From Serinus canaria (lineage: Eukaryota; Chordata; Aves; Passeriformes; Fringillidae): a stretch of 64,000 nucleotides of DNA. The DNA is taken from the NCBI RefSeq assembly GCF_022539315.1, contig NC_066317.1, positions 41,324,435-41,388,434 on the forward strand, in the 5' to 3' direction. The notes below the pieces were generated by a model. That model made no database searches. It was not told where the DNA came from and saw only the letters and a program-made list of their open reading frames with translations. Made by a program: the position numbers and the translations under genes. Every line of letters starts with the position of its first letter. The first letter of the stretch is position 1. Below are positions 60,331 through 64,000 of this stretch, piece after piece.

Positions 60331-63300
60331 GAACTTTTCACAAAGAAAAGAAAATATATATAAAACTAGAACCCAATACAGAATTGCAATCCTACTTTCA
60401 AACTCTGTTTTCATTTTACATCTCTTTTAGGATCAACAGTGATGGTTACATTTTATTGCAGAAAAAAAAACCCCAGCAAATGGGCAATTTGCTAAAGAAG
60501 AAAACCTAAGGCAAGGTAAAAAACTGCTTGGACATTCAGGTACATTTCTAGAACAGCAGGTTCTTATTTTCCTCTAAAGAGAAGAAAAACAAAGCAACCC
60601 ATTGAGCCTGTTTCAATGCATATGATAGAAAAGCAGAAATCTGAACAAGTAGAGATAAGAAACAAAATTGCTGTGTGCCTGTTTCCTAAAATTTCAACAT
60701 CTTCACAAGTAAGAAAAAAAAAAGCCATAGAATTTTATCCCCCTGTACTTTAGATACAGTATCTCCCACAACCAAAATGCCCAGGGGACAAACTGTCCAA
60801 TGATGAGCTCAGACCACAGCAAGGTCACATCTGAGGTGACAAAACTCAGATAACAAAATGGTTTTGAATAGGTCAATGTAGCAGAAAGAACATTATATCT
60901 CAGATGAACTGCAACAAATGGGACAGAAACCAGATCTAACTGGGGTCATGTTTCTAAATGTAACCAGATAATGTACCAAGCAGTGTTAATGGAAAGGCAC
61001 AGCTCTTTTTGCCCTGTGGGTTAACTGCAATAACTTTTGTCACTTAGATCAGTGATACCTTGATGCTGTAATTACTCACTGCATGTGTCGGTCGATATTT
61101 GCAATGTGCTTATTTACTGCCCACTTTCCAGTTGGAAAACTGCTGTGGAAATTGCAGATGGCTTGTCGTGTTGGAAATAAGTCCATGCAATTTTTTCTTT
61201 TGCTATTTTAGAGGAGCAAGCAGTTTTTCAGCTTTGCTGTATCTCTACAGCTGTCTGAGCCTGCAGAATCATGAACGTAGGGAAACTATATATGAATTTT
61301 GCTGAAACTTAATAATTACTGTTAAATATACTGCATGTACAGATTCAGAGGTGGATCAGGGGGCAGGGGGAAGGAGTGGAGGCACAAATTCTAACTTTTC
61401 TTACCTCAGAGTATAAAACTGTTCCTTACGTGGACGGAAGTTTTCTAGGAAAAGAAATTCTGGATGTCTTGGCTGTGAATAAAACTAAAGATCAAGAAGC
61501 TCACTGTCTAAACTTCAATTCAATACTATGGGACCCCCAAGCAAAGCTGACAAGTAAAATTACACCCAGCCATCAATGTGTCTTCTCCTTTCTGGAGGTT
61601 CAGAGGACATGAAAGAGGATACAGTACTGAATAATACTATCATGATGTTTATGCTTCCTTCATGCCAGAGGAACACCGTGTGCATGTAAATGTTTCTCTT
61701 GCAGTCTAATGAGTGAAGTTTTGAGGTTTCTTTTTGCTTAATATTTTCACAGGAAATCTTTTAGAGAAGTTATAGAAGCTTTTGTCTCAATTTCTAGGAT
61801 CCTAAATACCACAAAGAAAAAAAATTGACAATGCATTACTTGCATTTTAGATTTTAGATTACTAAGAAGGGATGCATCAGAAGGTGAAACATTTTGGTCT
61901 CTGCAGCTGTTTGATTTATGTTGCAAACAGTCAATGTGTACCAGCCAACAAAAACTTTGACTGATTTGCTTCACTATCATAGCGTTTCTGAACTCAGACT
62001 TCAAGACTTGACATCCAGAAGCATTCCTCATTTTCTGTTATGGACTGTCAAATAAGAAAGAAATGGGAATAGATGTCATTCATGCAAGGACACAATTTCT
62101 CTTGATATTAAATCCTTTTGTTTCTGTTTAGTCTTAATTCTTAACCTGCATGTAAAGCAATTATTGTTACACCTATAGGTATGTTTTGACTACAAAGTTA
62201 CAAGAGGGAGTGACAAAGACTTTTTTGAAGTTATAAGAGATCTACACTATATATTTGAAACAGCCAGTAATCCTTCTTACTCCTATAAGTATTAATAGTT
62301 TTCTGTTGCATTTAAATTTTTCAAACCTTACATTCAACACATTGTGTCATGCTCTGAGAACAAAAGATTGATAAAGCACTAATGAGCAGTTTATTAAGAA
62401 ATAATATTGGTGGACAGCATAAAGGATCTTGCAGGTATTACAGAACACACTTCCAATAAAATGCTGTCAACTCTTCACTATAGTGAGTTTAAAATAGCTG
62501 ACATTGTAATATGACCTGCCATAATAGGTCTATTCCAAACGAATGGCTAAAGTAATAGAGATTGAAAATGGAGTAGTTGCCCAATCTCTGCAAGTATTAT
62601 TTTTTTTGGCACTGGATGACATTTTGAAAAATGTTTGCATTTTGGAACTAAAATGACTTTTCTTGCCTGTAGCCAGCTGACTTGGCCCAGAGCTGATGGG
62701 CAAAAGGGGCACTCAGGAAGTTATCTCATGGTGCTCTTACTGCAACATTGATGCAGAGGGAACTTGCAGTCCAATAAAAACAAATAACACATTACTTTTG
62801 TGCATATTTGGACTGTGTGCAATTTGGTGTTTTACAAAGAGACTTGGCAGATTGTCATAAACAAACCAAAGACCAGTAACAACATGTTGCCTGAGTGTCT
62901 CTTTTAGCTGAATTTAGTGTATGACAGAGATGCAAATCTCACTGTTCTTCACAAGCAAGAAGCTGTGAGAAGGGCACTTTAACATGACAGCTAAAGTGAA
63001 GGGACACAAGGAACTATTACAACTGCAATCTATCTGAATCATGAATGAAATTACAATTAGCTCTTGGGAAAATTGTTGACAAAACCTCTGCATCAGATGT
63101 GATAACTCATTAAAATCAAAGCCATTTGTCTTAACAAGCTTTTTTGGGAAAATTGCTTAGATACAGGATGGACCCACTCACTAAAACAAGAGAAAGAAGT
63201 CAGAAAAATCCATAACCCAGTGGCTAATAAGACAGCTCACAGACCAGATGAGCCAAATTTTCACTAGTGGGGCCATCACATGGAAATGGCATAAAGCAGT

Positions 63301-64000
63301 CTAAAGCTTTGAATCAACTGTGGTTAACTTTTATCTGTTTTTACAAAACATTGAAACAAAATATTTTCACAGCATTTAAAGAACTCTCATTCTAATGAAA
63401 GAAAAATAATATATATTATTTGAATGAAAAAGACATTTTCGTTAGGAAAAGGGGAAATGGAATTCTGTTCCAGTTAGGTATAAGAACTTTGTGGATTATA
63501 AATGTATTAATGAAATAAGTGGAAGGTATCATCAAATATAATTCTGTCTTAGGATTTTTCCAATGTGTTAAGTGGCAGAACACTGTGTCTTTGTGTCCTT
63601 ACCTAGAATGAGCATATAGGATGGCACAGTTCATCCTCCTAAAGTTCTAGAATTACCAAGGAATCATATGTCTGTATGAATTCTTTATGTAATTTTTTCA
63701 TGTTATGATGGATTTTGTTAAAGACAGTTGGCCAGTTGGAAAGATGGCCTCTATTCTCATTCTGAAAATTTATTTTGGATAAAAGGTCTCACAAAGCAGA
63801 GGAAAAAGGAGTGTATCTCCTAGGAATAACTGGAAAAGCCCAAAGTAATGCAAATTACCCACTGAACAATGCAGCTGGTTCTGCTTGAGCAAAACCTGGA
63901 AACTTGTGAGGAGTAGGGGTCTGTCTTCCAGTGGATGGATTTTATAGCCCCAGAGATGGCCGTAAGAATATTTTCCAAGGTGTTCAGGAGACTGAGCAGA
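60331..64000. other. AT-rich non-coding stretch to the window edge
   Basis: No gene supported. The 78-codon frame at 61376-61612 and the 94-codon minus frame at 61747-62031 have no recognisable domain and no exon context. A 16-bp AT palindrome, AATAATATATATTATT, lies at 63405-63420. Nothing crosses the right edge that I can identify. Confidence 0.6.

Noticed and set aside
1..64000. tRNA, rRNA, CRISPR array or bacterial-type operon structures
   Set aside because: No cloverleaf, rRNA motif, regularly spaced repeats or tightly packed genes were seen. The sequence is clearly vertebrate-like.

Overview
The window looks like 64 kb of non-coding DNA from a bird, most likely a songbird (passerine). 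It is AT-rich, has no long open frames, and is sparse in mobile elements. The bird assignment rests on a well preserved 3' end of a CR1 LINE (23515-23938) with the usual avian 3' terminus, two shorter CR1 3' ends, and long terminal repeats (LTRs) of two families I recognise as common in avian and passerine genomes. The longest stop-to-stop reading frames are about 100-140 codons. None resembles a protein family I know, so I treat nearly all of them as chance frames in a gene desert or a very long intron.

Layout. 1-14.4 kb is AT-rich single-copy DNA with small duplications, two perfect or near-perfect hairpins (5.37 and 5.81 kb), a MIR-like scrap (8.1 kb) and one possible protein-coding exon on the minus strand (9240-9399). 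14.4-15.3 kb is a GC-richer island that may be old repeat. 15.5-23.5 kb holds a 22-bp tandem duplication, a block that looks like a conserved non-coding element (16.1-16.6 kb) and a second MIR-like fragment. 23.5-26.6 kb is the main repeat cluster: the CR1, an AT-rich palindrome, and two different LTRs in opposite orientation. 26.6-33.8 kb is single-copy DNA with two GC-richer stretches. A possible small exon lies at 33804-33873 on the plus strand. 33.9-46 kb is AT-rich, ending in a cluster of perfect inverted repeats (45.58-46.01 kb). Two CR1 3' ends lie at 46.75 and 48.29 kb. 48-58.5 kb is featureless apart from a possible conserved element. 58546-59487 is a long solo-LTR-like element on the minus strand with an unusual middle. 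59.5-64 kb is again AT-rich single-copy DNA with one more possible conserved block.

No gene can be assigned with confidence. I found no RNA gene, operon, CRISPR array or integrated viral coding region, and no sign of an undescribed biological system. The two candidate exons lie on opposite strands, so they cannot belong to one gene. Each rests only on splice-site and reading-frame logic. Family calls for repeats come from memory of the families, not from a database search.
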